Source: VBAS01 sp964581455
Lineage (GTDB): Bacteria; Bacteroidota; Bacteroidia; Chitinophagales; Chitinophagaceae
Direction of reading: 5' to 3'
Assembly: GCA_964581455.1 (NCBI GenBank)
Contig: CAZOOT010000001.1
Location: 1 to 64,000 of the forward strand
DNA length: 64,000 nt
This document shows positions 9,505 to 18,122 of the stretch, piece by piece (positions within the stretch are counted from its first letter, which is position 1; each line of letters begins with the position of its first letter). Position numbers and translations under genes: made by a program. Below the pieces are notes generated by a model, which saw only the letters and a program-made list of their open reading frames with translations, made no database searches and was not told the origin of the DNA.

Positions 9505-11820
9505 GTGAGTCATTGCAAAAACATATTCAGTTTTCTTACTTTTTTTATCTTTCTGACAAAAGGGATCTCTCAGCAACCCATCCCGCCGATTGGCCAATGG
9601 AGAGAACATTTGCCATATAAATCAGCCATAGATGTTACAACGGGCAACGGGAAAATATTCTGTGCTACACCCCATAGTTTTTTTAGTATTGACCTGGCTG
9701 AAAATTCTGCAGAGAGAATGAGCAGAATTACTGGGCTGACGGAAACAGGAGTAAGTGGCATCTGTTATAATGAGAATAATCAGAAACTGCTGGTTGCTTA
9801 CCAGTCAAGTAATATTGATATTATATACCGCAATGATATTTTCAATGTGCCTGATTTGAAAAGAAAAAACATTGCTGGTGATAAATCGGTCTATAATATT
9901 TATCCTCTGGGTAAAAATTTTTATCTCTCTACCGGACTGGGAGTAATAGTAGTTGATGCAGACAAATATGAAGTAAAAAACAGCTGGTTTATTGGAAACA
10001 ATGGGGGGCAGGTAAGAGTAAATGGTTTTGTGGCTGATAATTTGTTTTACTATGCCGCTACTGAAGAAGGATTAAAAAAAATTTCTGTCTCAAATTCAGA
10101 TCCGGCGAACTTTTTGAATTGGCAAAATCTTAGCAGCTTCAATGGATTGCCCCCCGGAGTATGTAAGGATGTTTTAATTGCACAAAACAAAATCATTGTA
10201 CTTATAAACGATTCATTATTTGTGCAGAATGGAAACAACTGGAATTTGTTTTTTTCTGAGAACGGCTGGCAGATCAGGAATATAAATTCTTCTTCAGGAA
10301 AAATTATTATTTCACAATTGAAAAATGATGGAACGGCAAAAGTAACCTCATTGAATGTTGATGGTTCAGTTGCAAGAGTATTGCAACAGCCGGGTCAAAT
10401 ACAGATACCATTCAAATCAATTTTGCTAAATAATGATTATTGGGTGGCTGATAGTTCCCGCGGGTTGACAAAATTCACTACTACTGGTTTTCAAAACTAT
10501 CAACTTAATTCACCTCAATCTGTTGCCAATGGAGATTTGATTTTGAAAAATGAAATATTGTATGCAACAGCCGGGGAAGTAAGTGTAAACTGGCAAAAGA
10601 AAAATAATAAAAACGGACTGTATAGATTTTCAAACGGACAATGGACGAATTACAATAAAAATCAATTTCCCCAGTTAGACTCTTTACCTGATCTGATCAG
10701 CCTTGCTATTGATCCCGCAGATGAATCCATCTGGGCAGGATCATTTGGTGGCGGCCTGTTACATATAAAAACAGGAAACAATATTGAGATCTTCAAACAA
10801 AATTCCCCTTTGGGACAAGCTGTTTCAGATCCGGGCAGTTACCGTGTGTCCGGACTTGTATTTGATCAAAACAGGAATTTATGGATCGCTAATTTTGGAG
10901 CAGCTCAAAATCTTGTTGTAAGAAAAGCAGATGGAAACTGGAAAACATTTACTCCTCCCTTTTCTTTAATTGAAAATGCATTGTCTCAAATTATAGTTGA
11001 TGATGAGAACCAGAAATGGATCGTATCGCCTGGCGGAAATGGATTGCTTTGTTTTAATGATGGAAATACCATTGATAACAGTAGTGATGATAAATGGAAA
11101 TTATACCGCATGGGAACAGGAAATGGTAATTTACCTTCCAATAATGTTTTTAGTTTAACTAAAGATAAAAATGGTTTTGTGTGGGTGGGAACTAATGATG
11201 GTATCGGAATAATACAATGTCCTCAAAATGTTTTTACAAACCAGGGATGTGATGCGGTGTTACCTGTTGTGCAGCAAAGCGGATTCAATCAATTTCTTTT
11301 TAAAGGAGAAGAAGTGAGAAGTATCGCGGTGGATGCAGCAGATAGAAAATGGGTGGCAACAAAGAATGGCGCATGGCTGATCAGTGCAGAAGGGGAAAAG
11401 GTGCTCTTCAGGTTTACTGAAGAAAATAGTCCATTACTCAGTAATGATGTGAAACAAATTGCTATTGATGGAAAAACAGGAGAAGTATATTTTGCAACAG
11501 CAAACGGAATATGTTCTTTCCGAAGCACGGCAACAGATGGAGCTGAAAAAAATGAAAATGTGTTGGTATTTCCCAACCCGGTGCCACCGGGTTATGCCGG
11601 TACGATCGCCATTCGGGGATTGGTGAATAATGCTATTGTAAAAATTACTGAAATAAATGGAAGATTGGTTTTTCAGACAAGGGCATTGGGCGGGCAAGCA
11701 GTGTGGGATGGAAAAGATTATAGAGGACGGAGAATTTCAAGTGGCGTTTATTTGGTTTTAGTTAGCGATGATAACAGGAAAGAGAACCTGGCAACGAAAA
11801 TTGTCTTTATACAGAAATAA
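9505..11820 (+). CDS. porZ: PorZ-like type IX secretion protein (beta-propellers plus CTD)
   Basis: In T9SS bacteria PorZ is a surface component of the attachment complex that delivers anionic LPS to cargo. This 771-residue protein starts at GTG with a signal peptide (to about residue 22), then has the PorZ-typical opening IGQWREHLPY and two seven-bladed-propeller-like regions with repeated W-I-A/G blade motifs (for example NLWIANFG, FVWVGTNDG, RKWVATKNG). The last about 80 residues are a beta-sandwich beginning VFPNPV with a GVYLV strand, the T9SS C-terminal domain kept by PorZ. The assignment rests on layout and the N-terminal motif; a generic two-component-regulator propeller protein with a sorting domain is the alternative. 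Confidence 0.82.
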   Translation: MSHCKNIFSFLTFFIFLTKGISQQPIPPIGQWREHLPYKSAIDVTTGNGKIFCATPHSFFSIDLAENSAERMSRITGLTETGVSGICYNENNQKLLVAYQSSNIDIIYRNDIFNVPDLKRKNIAGDKSVYNIYPLGKNFYLSTGLGVIVVDADKYEVKNSWFIGNNGGQVRVNGFVADNLFYYAATEEGLKKISVSNSDPANFLNWQNLSSFNGLPPGVCKDVLIAQNKIIVLINDSLFVQNGNNWNLFFSENGWQIRNINSSSGKIIISQLKNDGTAKVTSLNVDGSVARVLQQPGQIQIPFKSILLNNDYWVADSSRGLTKFTTTGFQNYQLNSPQSVANGDLILKNEILYATAGEVSVNWQKKNNKNGLYRFSNGQWTNYNKNQFPQLDSLPDLISLAIDPADESIWAGSFGGGLLHIKTGNNIEIFKQNSPLGQAVSDPGSYRVSGLVFDQNRNLWIANFGAAQNLVVRKADGNWKTFTPPFSLIENALSQIIVDDENQKWIVSPGGNGLLCFNDGNTIDNSSDDKWKLYRMGTGNGNLPSNNVFSLTKDKNGFVWVGTNDGIGIIQCPQNVFTNQGCDAVLPVVQQSGFNQFLFKGEEVRSIAVDAADRKWVATKNGAWLISAEGEKVLFRFTEENSPLLSNDVKQIAIDGKTGEVYFATANGICSFRSTATDGAEKNENVLVFPNPVPPGYAGTIAIRGLVNNAIVKITEINGRLVFQTRALGGQAVWDGKDYRGRRISSGVYLVLVSDDNRKENLATKIVFIQK

Positions 11821-11821
11821 A

Positions 11822-11897
11822 TTTTGCTACTAAGACACAAAGGCTCTAAGTAACTGTGAAAAAAAATCTTTTTCTCTTAGTGGCTTTGTGGCAAAAA
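11822..11897. repeat. Imperfect hairpin repeat of the TTTGCCAC/AAGACACAAAG type
   Basis: Left arm (11822-11850, TTTTGCTACTAAGACACAAA and on) pairs imperfectly with the right arm (11876-11897, CTTAGTGGCTTTGTGGCAAA). The same words recur in the element near 35.1 kb. It fills the gap between the PorZ-like gene and recO and ends five bases before the recO ATG. Confidence 0.7.
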
Positions 11898-11901
11898 TTC
11901 T

Positions 11902-12663
11902 ATGAGCGACAAATTGCATAAAACAAAAGGCATTGTTCTTCGAACAGTAAAATATGGTGAAACCAGTGTGATCGTTTTGATCTTCACTGAAAAATTTGGC
12001 GTACAGTCTTATCTGGTAAATGGAGTAAGAACATCCACAAAAAAAGGAAGCGGAAAAGCCAATCACTTTCAGCCAGCAGCTATTTTGGACCTGGTGGTTT
12101 ATCATAGCGAATCAAAAAACATCCAGCGGGTAAAAGAATTTAAATGGAGCCATCTGTATAAAAACATTTTATCAGATGTGCCCAAAAATGCTGTAGCATT
12201 ATTTATGGTGGAGTTGATGACCAAATGCCTGAAACAACCAGAGGGAAATGCTGATCTTTTTCATTTTTGTGAGGATGCTTTTATTCACCTGGATGAATGC
12301 AACAAGTCAGTGACGGCAAATTTTCCTTTATTTTTTGCTTTGCAATTGACTAATTTTTTTGGATTCAGACCCACTAATTCATTGGAAGGAGAATATGGAG
12401 AATCAGAAAACCTGGTACTTGATTTAATGGAAGGACGATTTACTGATTTAATACCCGGTCACCCTCATTTTATTGAAGGTAAACTTGCTGATACAACTAA
12501 TGAATTGCTTAAAGTGATGCAGCCGGAAGAACTGGAAGACATCAAACTCAATCATGAATTCCGCCGCCAGTTATTATACGCTTATGAAATGTATTACAGA
12601 CTACATATTCAGGATTTTGGAACAATGAAGACCTTGTCTGTACTAAGAGAAATTTTAGGTTAA
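11902..12663 (+). CDS. recO: DNA repair protein RecO
   Basis: RecO anneals single strands and helps load RecA onto SSB-coated DNA in the RecFOR pathway. The N-terminal OB-fold signature KTKGIVLRTVKYGETSVIV is diagnostic, followed by the FGVQSYLVNGVR strand and the helical C-terminal domain. At 253 residues it is a normal length. A dispersed hairpin repeat ends five bases before the ATG, so its 5' leader is made of repeat sequence. The 3' end overlaps the convergent amidohydrolase gene by nine bases. Confidence 0.93.
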   Translation: MSDKLHKTKGIVLRTVKYGETSVIVLIFTEKFGVQSYLVNGVRTSTKKGSGKANHFQPAAILDLVVYHSESKNIQRVKEFKWSHLYKNILSDVPKNAVALFMVELMTKCLKQPEGNADLFHFCEDAFIHLDECNKSVTANFPLFFALQLTNFFGFRPTNSLEGEYGESENLVLDLMEGRFTDLIPGHPHFIEGKLADTTNELLKVMQPEELEDIKLNHEFRRQLLYAYEMYYRLHIQDFGTMKTLSVLREILG

Positions 12664-13872
12664 CCTATTTGAGCCTGAAAGATCTTTTTCAATCAATACT
12701 ACTCCCGGCTTTTTCCCTTTTTCAAAACTTCCCAATTCATCATCCCATTTCAGTGCTTTTGCGCCGTTAATTGTGGCCCATTGTAAAATAGTTTCAAGGG
12801 GAATAGAGGGAAAATTAGTATGAATGGCCTGCATTTCTTTGGTAATATTCAGTTGCCAGTTGCTGCTGTAACTATCCGTGCCTAGTACGATAGGGCAAAA
12901 ATTATTCATCAGCATTTCTATGGGCGGTACTTTGTTTTCGATATAGAGATTGGCATTTACGCAAAGACACCAGATCAATTGCAAACCGGTTTTTTCTGAA
13001 TATTCTTTTGCAAACATAACATCCTCTTCAGGCATGAATGTATTATGAATCAGGAAAATGGTTTGTCCATTATTAAAATGAGGAAGTACTGACCGGATAC
13101 TGCTCATACCGGTAACAGGAAAAGGTGATTCGTTGATGCCAAAAATTTTAAACAGTTTCAAATAATCTCCGCCTCCGGTTTTGTACAGCTCATCTTCAGC
13201 AGGGTGTTCCTGGTTATGAATGGAGATGACCTGGTTCTTTGTTAATTGATTAATTAGCTTAAAGGTTTTTGGGCTGATACTGTAAGGGGCATGAGGAACG
13301 AGGGATGTGCGATGCCGGATGTTGGATGTTGAAAGTTGATGATTGAAAGTTTGAGCTACTTTTTTATAGTGTTCTATATTTTCTTCTACTTTTTCGTCGG
13401 TAAAGCTGAGTACTTCTACAAAGTTCTGCCAACGGATTCTGCTTTTGCTTTTTACTTCTGCAGTATCAGCTGTATTTCCAATATCACCTATAGCAACAAT
13501 TCCTCCATCGTACATTTCTTTTTCAGCATCAATGATTGCAAGCATTTTCATTTTAGCAGGGTCTTCGAAAGCCTCCCCCATTGGGGGAGGTTTGGAGGGG
13601 GCTTCTCTTTTGGTAACAACAGAACAAAGAAATTCAATAAGCCCGGTATGTGGTGGAATAACATTTTTCAAATGGCTGAGTTCAAGATGGCAATGGCAGT
13701 TGATGAAGCCGGGGGAAAGAATACCTGTGAAAGTTTGAATATCATCTCCTGCATCTGAAGTAGAAATGATTTCTTCAACTATACCTTTATCATTCGTTAT
13801 CAGAACATGGTTCTGATCCAGAAGCCTGGTACCATCAAATAACTGGTCTGCCTTGTATTTTTTATGAACCAT
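12655..13872 (-). CDS. Amidohydrolase-family deaminase-like enzyme with two repeat-derived inserts
   Basis: Metal-dependent hydrolase of the chlorohydrolase/aminofutalosine-deaminase-like branch. Expected metal and active-site motifs are present: INCHCHLELSHL near residue 65, LVPHAPYS near 192, SIHNQEHPAEDE near 215, and GTDSYSSN near 325. The chosen ATG (MVHKKYKADQLFDG) is more sensible than a further upstream start that would lie in the divergent promoter region of prfA. Two stretches, about residues 89-101 (rich in Pro) and 174-191, are encoded by short repeat sequences of the kind otherwise found between genes, adding residues without breaking the frame. Substrate is not determinable; deamination of a nucleoside-like compound is a guess from the family. 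Confidence 0.8.
   Translation of the reverse strand: MVHKKYKADQLFDGTRLLDQNHVLITNDKGIVEEIISTSDAGDDIQTFTGILSPGFINCHCHLELSHLKNVIPPHTGLIEFLCSVVTKREAPSKPPPMGEAFEDPAKMKMLAIIDAEKEMYDGGIVAIGDIGNTADTAEVKSKSRIRWQNFVEVLSFTDEKVEENIEHYKKVAQTFNHQLSTSNIRHRTSLVPHAPYSISPKTFKLINQLTKNQVISIHNQEHPAEDELYKTGGGDYLKLFKIFGINESPFPVTGMSSIRSVLPHFNNGQTIFLIHNTFMPEEDVMFAKEYSEKTGLQLIWCLCVNANLYIENKVPPIEMLMNNFCPIVLGTDSYSSNWQLNITKEMQAIHTNFPSIPLETILQWATINGAKALKWDDELGSFEKGKKPGVVLIEKDLSGSNRLT
13301..13350. repeat. Dispersed repeat inside the amidohydrolase gene (GATGTTGGATGTTGAAAG type)
   Basis: Low-complexity, slipped direct copies of GATG/GTTG words (GGATGTTGGATGTTGAAAG and neighbours), unlike the surrounding codon pattern. It encodes the unusual residues QLSTSNIRHRTS just before the conserved LVPHAPYS motif. 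Confidence 0.6.
13571..13607. repeat. Palindromic GC-rich repeat inside the amidohydrolase gene
   Basis: CCTCCCCC-ATT-GGGGGAGG (13572-13590) is a perfect 8-bp hairpin followed by TTTGGAGGGGGCTT. In the protein it gives a Pro-rich insert (SKPPPMGEAF). Its base composition is strikingly higher in G+C than the gene around it. Confidence 0.7.
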
Positions 13873-13922
13873 TTGGTAAAATTCCAAAAAACAAATTCGA
13901 AAACCCAAAAAACTATTCTTGT

Positions 13923-13930
13923 TACCTTTG
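13923..13930 (+). promoter_or_regulatory. Candidate -7 box for prfA
   Basis: TACCTTTG, an exact TAnnTTTG match, 45 bases before the prfA ATG and divergent from the amidohydrolase start. Confidence 0.5.
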
Positions 13931-13975
13931 CCCGCCATTGGATTTTTGTAATTTAAAAATTTGGAATTTTTTCTT

Positions 13976-15040
13976 ATGCTGGACAAATTAGAAGCCATAA
14001 AAGCAAGATTTGATCAATTGGGAGTTGCACTTACCAATCCTGAGGTTGTAAGTGACAATAAAAAATTTGTAGCTACCAGTAAAGAATACAGAAGCCTGGA
14101 AAAAATAGTAAATGCATATATGCAATACAGGAAGCTGCTGGACGATGTAGCATTTTATAGAGAAGCATTGAATGGTGATGATGAGGAGATGAGGGAGCTG
14201 GCAAAGATTGAAGCACCACTGATTGAAGAGAAAAAAGAAAAAATGGAAGCGGAGATCAGGCAAATGTTGATTCCAAAAGATCCGCAGGATGATAAAAATG
14301 CGATCATTGAAATTCGTGCCGGCACCGGTGGAGATGAGGCCAGTTTATTTGCTGGCGAATTATTAAGAATGTATATCCGTTATTGCGAAAGACGGGGATG
14401 GAAGACTGCAGTACTCAGCGAAAGTGAAGGAACGGTTGGCGGCTATAAAGAAGTACAACTGGAAGTGCAGGGTAACGAAGTATATGGCATATTAAAGTTT
14501 GAGAGTGGTGTACACCGGGTTCAAAGAGTTCCGGAAACAGAAGGATCAGGCCGGGTGCATACATCTGCAGCTACCGTGGCTGTTATGCCTGAAGCAGAAG
14601 ATATCGATTTTCACCTGGATGAAAGTGATGTGAAGATGGAAACAGCCAGAAGTGGCGGCGCCGGGGGTCAGAATGTAAACAAGGTAGAAACAAAAGTTAT
14701 GTTGACGCACATACCAACGGGCACTGTTATAGTTTGCCAGACTGAGCGATCACAACTTGGCAACAGGGAGAAAGCAATGAACATGCTCCGGACAAAACTG
14801 TATGAAGAGCAGGTAAGAAAACAAGAAGATGAAATTTCCCGGCACCGGAAAAGCCTGGTGAGCAGTGGTGACAGAAGCGCCAAGATCAGAACCTATAATT
14901 TCCCACAGGGAAGGGTTACCGACCACCGGATCGGACTTACTTCCTATAACCTTCCTGCTTTTATCAATGGAGACATCCAGGAATTTATTGATGCTTTACA
15001 ATTTGCTGAAAATTCTGAGAAGCTGGCAAAACATAATTAA
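13976..15040 (+). CDS. prfA: Peptide chain release factor 1
   Basis: Recognises UAA and UAG stop codons and triggers peptide release on the ribosome. The catalytic GGQ is in GGAGGQNVNKVETK (about residue 230) and the anticodon-like P-x-T tripeptide appears as PET within RVQRVPETEGSGRVHTS, which marks RF1 rather than RF2. The ATG at 13976 (MLDKLEAIKARF) is the family start; the upstream TTG is rejected because it would add a non-conserved MEFFL. Length 354 residues is normal. It has its own -7 box. Confidence 0.96.
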   Translation: MLDKLEAIKARFDQLGVALTNPEVVSDNKKFVATSKEYRSLEKIVNAYMQYRKLLDDVAFYREALNGDDEEMRELAKIEAPLIEEKKEKMEAEIRQMLIPKDPQDDKNAIIEIRAGTGGDEASLFAGELLRMYIRYCERRGWKTAVLSESEGTVGGYKEVQLEVQGNEVYGILKFESGVHRVQRVPETEGSGRVHTSAATVAVMPEAEDIDFHLDESDVKMETARSGGAGGQNVNKVETKVMLTHIPTGTVIVCQTERSQLGNREKAMNMLRTKLYEEQVRKQEDEISRHRKSLVSSGDRSAKIRTYNFPQGRVTDHRIGLTSYNLPAFINGDIQEFIDALQFAENSEKLAKHN

Positions 15041-15478
15041 TCTGTTAATTCATCGAAGCCTATGTTTTTGGTAGTTGTAAAAGACCAGGCAACCTTGGTT
15101 ATGATAAAAAGGATATTGTCCTATTCAGACATTTGTATAGGCTAAATGCACATATGAAATATGAAGAAAAAAAATATTCTTAAAAATCCGGCATGTTCGC
15201 AGGATAGGTTGATAGTGCTGATAAGTAACTGAAAATTATAGATGAGGTCTATTAATTTGAGCAATTTGTCATTAAATGGTCAATTCAAACGAGCCCCGGA
15301 TGGTAATTTGCAGATAATTGAAGTAGAGACCGGATATAGTCTTTAGTAACTGATGCTCTTTACTTTGAGGACGCCGAAATCTTGAAAAATTTCTACGAAA
15401 ATTTCCGATTTTGTTTAAGTGATATTACGGATCAGAGCTTTAGTTATTCATTAACACAAGAAATTATACTAATGGCAG
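15041..15478. other. Gap without a convincing gene
   Basis: Between prfA and a possible small RNA. A 34-codon plus-strand ORF (ATG at 15242) and an open frame without ATG (about 15347-15515) exist, but neither is recognisable. No repeat or terminator is seen here; the DNA may be a decayed gene or regulatory sequence. Confidence 0.4.
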
Positions 15479-15588
15479 TAAATTTGCGTTATACAATTGT
15501 ACGATCAAAAATTTAAAATTATCATTTTTCTCATAAGCAGTTAGTTTTGGTTGCGACCCCAGTTTCTACTGGGGTCAATTTTTTTTAT
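15479..15588 (+). ncRNA. Candidate small RNA with -7 box and strong terminator
   Basis: TAAATTTG at 15479-15486 is a perfect -7 match; about 70 bases later comes a very strong terminator. No ORF of note lies between, and the prfA stop is more than 400 bases upstream, so an independent transcript of roughly 95 nt is plausible. No known RNA family was recognised and the -33 element is unclear. Confidence 0.4.
15555..15588 (+). terminator. Strong Rho-independent terminator
   Basis: Perfect 9-bp stem GACCCCAGT / ACTGGGGTC with TTCT loop followed by AATTTTTTTTAT on the plus strand. It could end the prfA transcript or the candidate small RNA. Confidence 0.85.
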
Positions 15589-15656
15589 ACCCTCAAATGA
15601 ATTGGATTTTTAGTAATACAGAGTAGTTACCTGGATAAAAGTGGGGCTACTATAAT

Positions 15657-17909
15657 TTAGAAATTAATAATAATTGCTGCTTTCAGAAATCTTGGTGATC
15701 CGGGAGTATAATGAATTTCTGAAACCGGGTTGGCTTCGGACTGCAATCTTGAATTTGTTTCAAATTGAGCTTCTCTCCATTCCACATTAAATAAGTTTTC
15801 AGCAGACAAATTGAGTTCTGCTTTTTTAAAAACATAAGCAATTTGTATATCAGCTATAAAATATCCTTTTGCTCTTACAGAGTTAAATTCATTAGTTGGC
15901 CGTTCACCGATAAATCTGTATCTGATTGATCCGCTGAATCCATTTTTTGATTTTGCTGTTATTCCGCCGATGCTGGTAAAAGAAGCAGCCAGCGGAACAT
16001 AGTCTTCTCCTTTTACTGATTCAATTGTTCTGGCTTTTGTTAAATTCAGATCCATATCCCCGTATAGCCATTTGTTGAATTGGTACCTGATGGAAAGATC
16101 CAATCCTTTTCTCCTGGTTTTACCACTGGGTTCAATAATTCCTTCATCGCCTACATATACAAATTCCTGTTCTGAGTAAAGTTGCCAGAAAGCAGTTTTG
16201 ATTATTAAATATTTTGTTGGCATTAATATTAAACCAATATCTGACCCGATTACTTTAGGTAAAATATCGGATGCTTTATTATTGAGTATAACCCTTGTGT
16301 CATTGGAATGAAACCCAATTCCATTGTTAAAATAAATTTTAACCTTTGGAGAGGCAGCGTATACAAAATTTAATTTTGGACTTAAGATGCTTCTTTGTTG
16401 CTGCTGAAAAATATAATCAGCTGATAAAATGTTACGGTATTTAAATTGAAAAAAATCGTAGCGGAGACCGCCGTTAATACTAAATTTATTATTGAACTCC
16501 AGGTTCTGATTCCACGTTAAAAAACTGTTGCTTTCATCTACATCACCTTTTTGCAATGTATTTAGAAATTTCCTGTTGATTGTTTTTGTCAGTTCAATGT
16601 CGTTTATGTCGTCGAGCCTGAAACCTGCTCCGAATTCTGAAGTTGTATTTATATTACCGGTTTTCCATGATTTTGAAATGCTGCTCGTATGTCCAAAAAC
16701 ATTTCTTTTCTCCCTTTGGTTGATCTGATCTCCGTTGATGGAATCGTTTAGAAAAAATGTAAAATTTGAATAAAGATTAAACTGATAACGGCTATAATAA
16801 AACTGGCTGTTGCTTTTCCAGTTATTTTTCCATTGTTTGGCAAACTGGATATTGAAATTACTGCGACTTGTATTTCCTCCTTCACTATTATCAATTGATC
16901 CAAAACTGCTGATCATTCCACTTTTTACGGCTCTTTCAGGAATTTGTCCCGAAGCATCCCATTTGCTTTCAAAAGTTGATGCAGTAAAAATCAGATTAGT
17001 TTGCTGGTTCAGCCATAGGTTGTATTTACCTATGAGATTAAAGCGGTGAAAGTTCTGTGAACTTTCAAAATAACTATCCGATTTGGAATATTCTGTAGCG
17101 ATGTAAAATTGTTGTCTGTTATTCTCCAGCTCTTTATTATATACTTTAAATAAAGCCACAGCTCTTTGAGTATTAAACTGTCCGGCTTCTAATTTTATCA
17201 AATTTTTTTTTAAGAATTCTTTTGTCTGAAACTCTACAAAACCGGCAGTTGCCTGGTTCCCTTTATTGGTAAAATAAGGTCCTTTATCAAAATTTACTTT
17301 TTCAATAGTTTCCGGAATCAGAAAATGAAGATCAGCATATCCCTGACCATGTGCATGGCTAACCATATTTACCGGCATGCCATCAACTGTGATATTGATA
17401 TCTGTGCCATGATCAATATCAAATCCTCTTAAAAAAATCTGCTCCGCTTTTCCTCCTCCTGCATGCTGTGCAATAAATAAACCCGGAACTACTCTTAATA
17501 CATCCTGTGAAGTATTTACAGGACGAAGCATAATATCCAGGTTATTTAATGTATTTAATGATGAATTTTTTCTGCCGCTTATTTTTATTTCTGCCAGGTC
17601 AAGACTGGATTTTTTCATGATCACCGATACATTACTAATCTTGTTCTCTTTAATTTCTACTGGAATGATTTCTGTTTTATATCCTATATGTGTTGCTACC
17701 AATTCATATTGTCCCGGAATAATGTCTGTTATTCTGAATTTACCAAACTGGTCAGTATTATCTCCTTTTAACTCTGAACTGATATGTAAGCTGGCACCGG
17801 TTAAGGGTGAAGAGGTTTCTCCATCTTTTATAGAGCCTTCAATAATTCCTTTTTGTGAGAATAAATTTATTGAAAACAGAAGCAGGATTATAAGAATTAG
17901 CTTTTGCAT
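15657..17909 (-). CDS. TonB-dependent outer-membrane receptor
   Basis: Ligand-gated barrel driven by TonB. Residues 1-18 are a signal peptide; about 20-105 a carboxypeptidase-regulatory-like beta domain (GIIEGSIKDGETSSPLTGASLHI...) typical of Bacteroidota receptors; about 120-225 the plug, with FLRGFDIDHGTDINITVDG and a His-containing VSHAHGQGYADLHFLIPE; the rest is a 22-strand-type barrel ending in aromatic-rich INF. No SusD partner is adjacent, so it is not a classical glycan utilisation pair. It is divergent from a DUF4331 gene pair with shared sequence words between the two starts, suggesting joint control. The ligand is unknown; a small organic or metal-containing compound is possible. 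Confidence 0.88.
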   Translation of the reverse strand: MQKLILIILLLFSINLFSQKGIIEGSIKDGETSSPLTGASLHISSELKGDNTDQFGKFRITDIIPGQYELVATHIGYKTEIIPVEIKENKISNVSVIMKKSSLDLAEIKISGRKNSSLNTLNNLDIMLRPVNTSQDVLRVVPGLFIAQHAGGGKAEQIFLRGFDIDHGTDINITVDGMPVNMVSHAHGQGYADLHFLIPETIEKVNFDKGPYFTNKGNQATAGFVEFQTKEFLKKNLIKLEAGQFNTQRAVALFKVYNKELENNRQQFYIATEYSKSDSYFESSQNFHRFNLIGKYNLWLNQQTNLIFTASTFESKWDASGQIPERAVKSGMISSFGSIDNSEGGNTSRSNFNIQFAKQWKNNWKSNSQFYYSRYQFNLYSNFTFFLNDSINGDQINQREKRNVFGHTSSISKSWKTGNINTTSEFGAGFRLDDINDIELTKTINRKFLNTLQKGDVDESNSFLTWNQNLEFNNKFSINGGLRYDFFQFKYRNILSADYIFQQQQRSILSPKLNFVYAASPKVKIYFNNGIGFHSNDTRVILNNKASDILPKVIGSDIGLILMPTKYLIIKTAFWQLYSEQEFVYVGDEGIIEPSGKTRRKGLDLSIRYQFNKWLYGDMDLNLTKARTIESVKGEDYVPLAASFTSIGGITAKSKNGFSGSIRYRFIGERPTNEFNSVRAKGYFIADIQIAYVFKKAELNLSAENLFNVEWREAQFETNSRLQSEANPVSEIHYTPGSPRFLKAAIIINF

Positions 17910-17928
17910 CAGTGGTTTTGTTATGCCT

Positions 17929-18046
17929 TATATACGGGAGTATATACCGGGCAGATTGCATGTTTTTCAACTTAAATCTCTATTTATCTCAATAGCGGGA
18001 ATAAAAAAGTTGGTATTAAATCTATAATTCAGCAGTGCCCGTATAT
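17929..18046. promoter_or_regulatory. Operator-like copies of ATATACGGGCA between divergent genes
   Basis: ATATACGGG (17930-17938) lies within a 7-bp inverted repeat TATATAC-GGGA-GTATATA; ATATACCGGGCA follows at 17942-17953; the reverse complement TGCCCGTATAT occurs at 18036-18046. Three related words in 120 bp between a TonB receptor and the DUF4331 genes suggest a regulator binding site. Confidence 0.4.
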
Positions 18047-18122
18047 GAAGCAATTCATTCCGTACTGATCTAATTCCAATACGGCCAAATCAATGAAAAT
18101 TATAAAACCTAAAAAAAATTTT

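Noticed and set aside
13301..13607. Frameshift or sequencing error in the amidohydrolase gene
   Set aside because: The frame continues intact through both repeat segments with conserved motifs on each side.
13336..13758. Plus-strand ORF of 140 codons opposite the amidohydrolase
   Set aside because: Composition is Phe/Ser/Ile-rich as expected from antisense reading; the minus-strand frame has conserved enzyme motifs.
15242..15346. 34-codon plus-strand ORF in the gap after prfA
   Set aside because: No recognisable motif, signal or neighbour link; too short to support as a gene by sequence alone.
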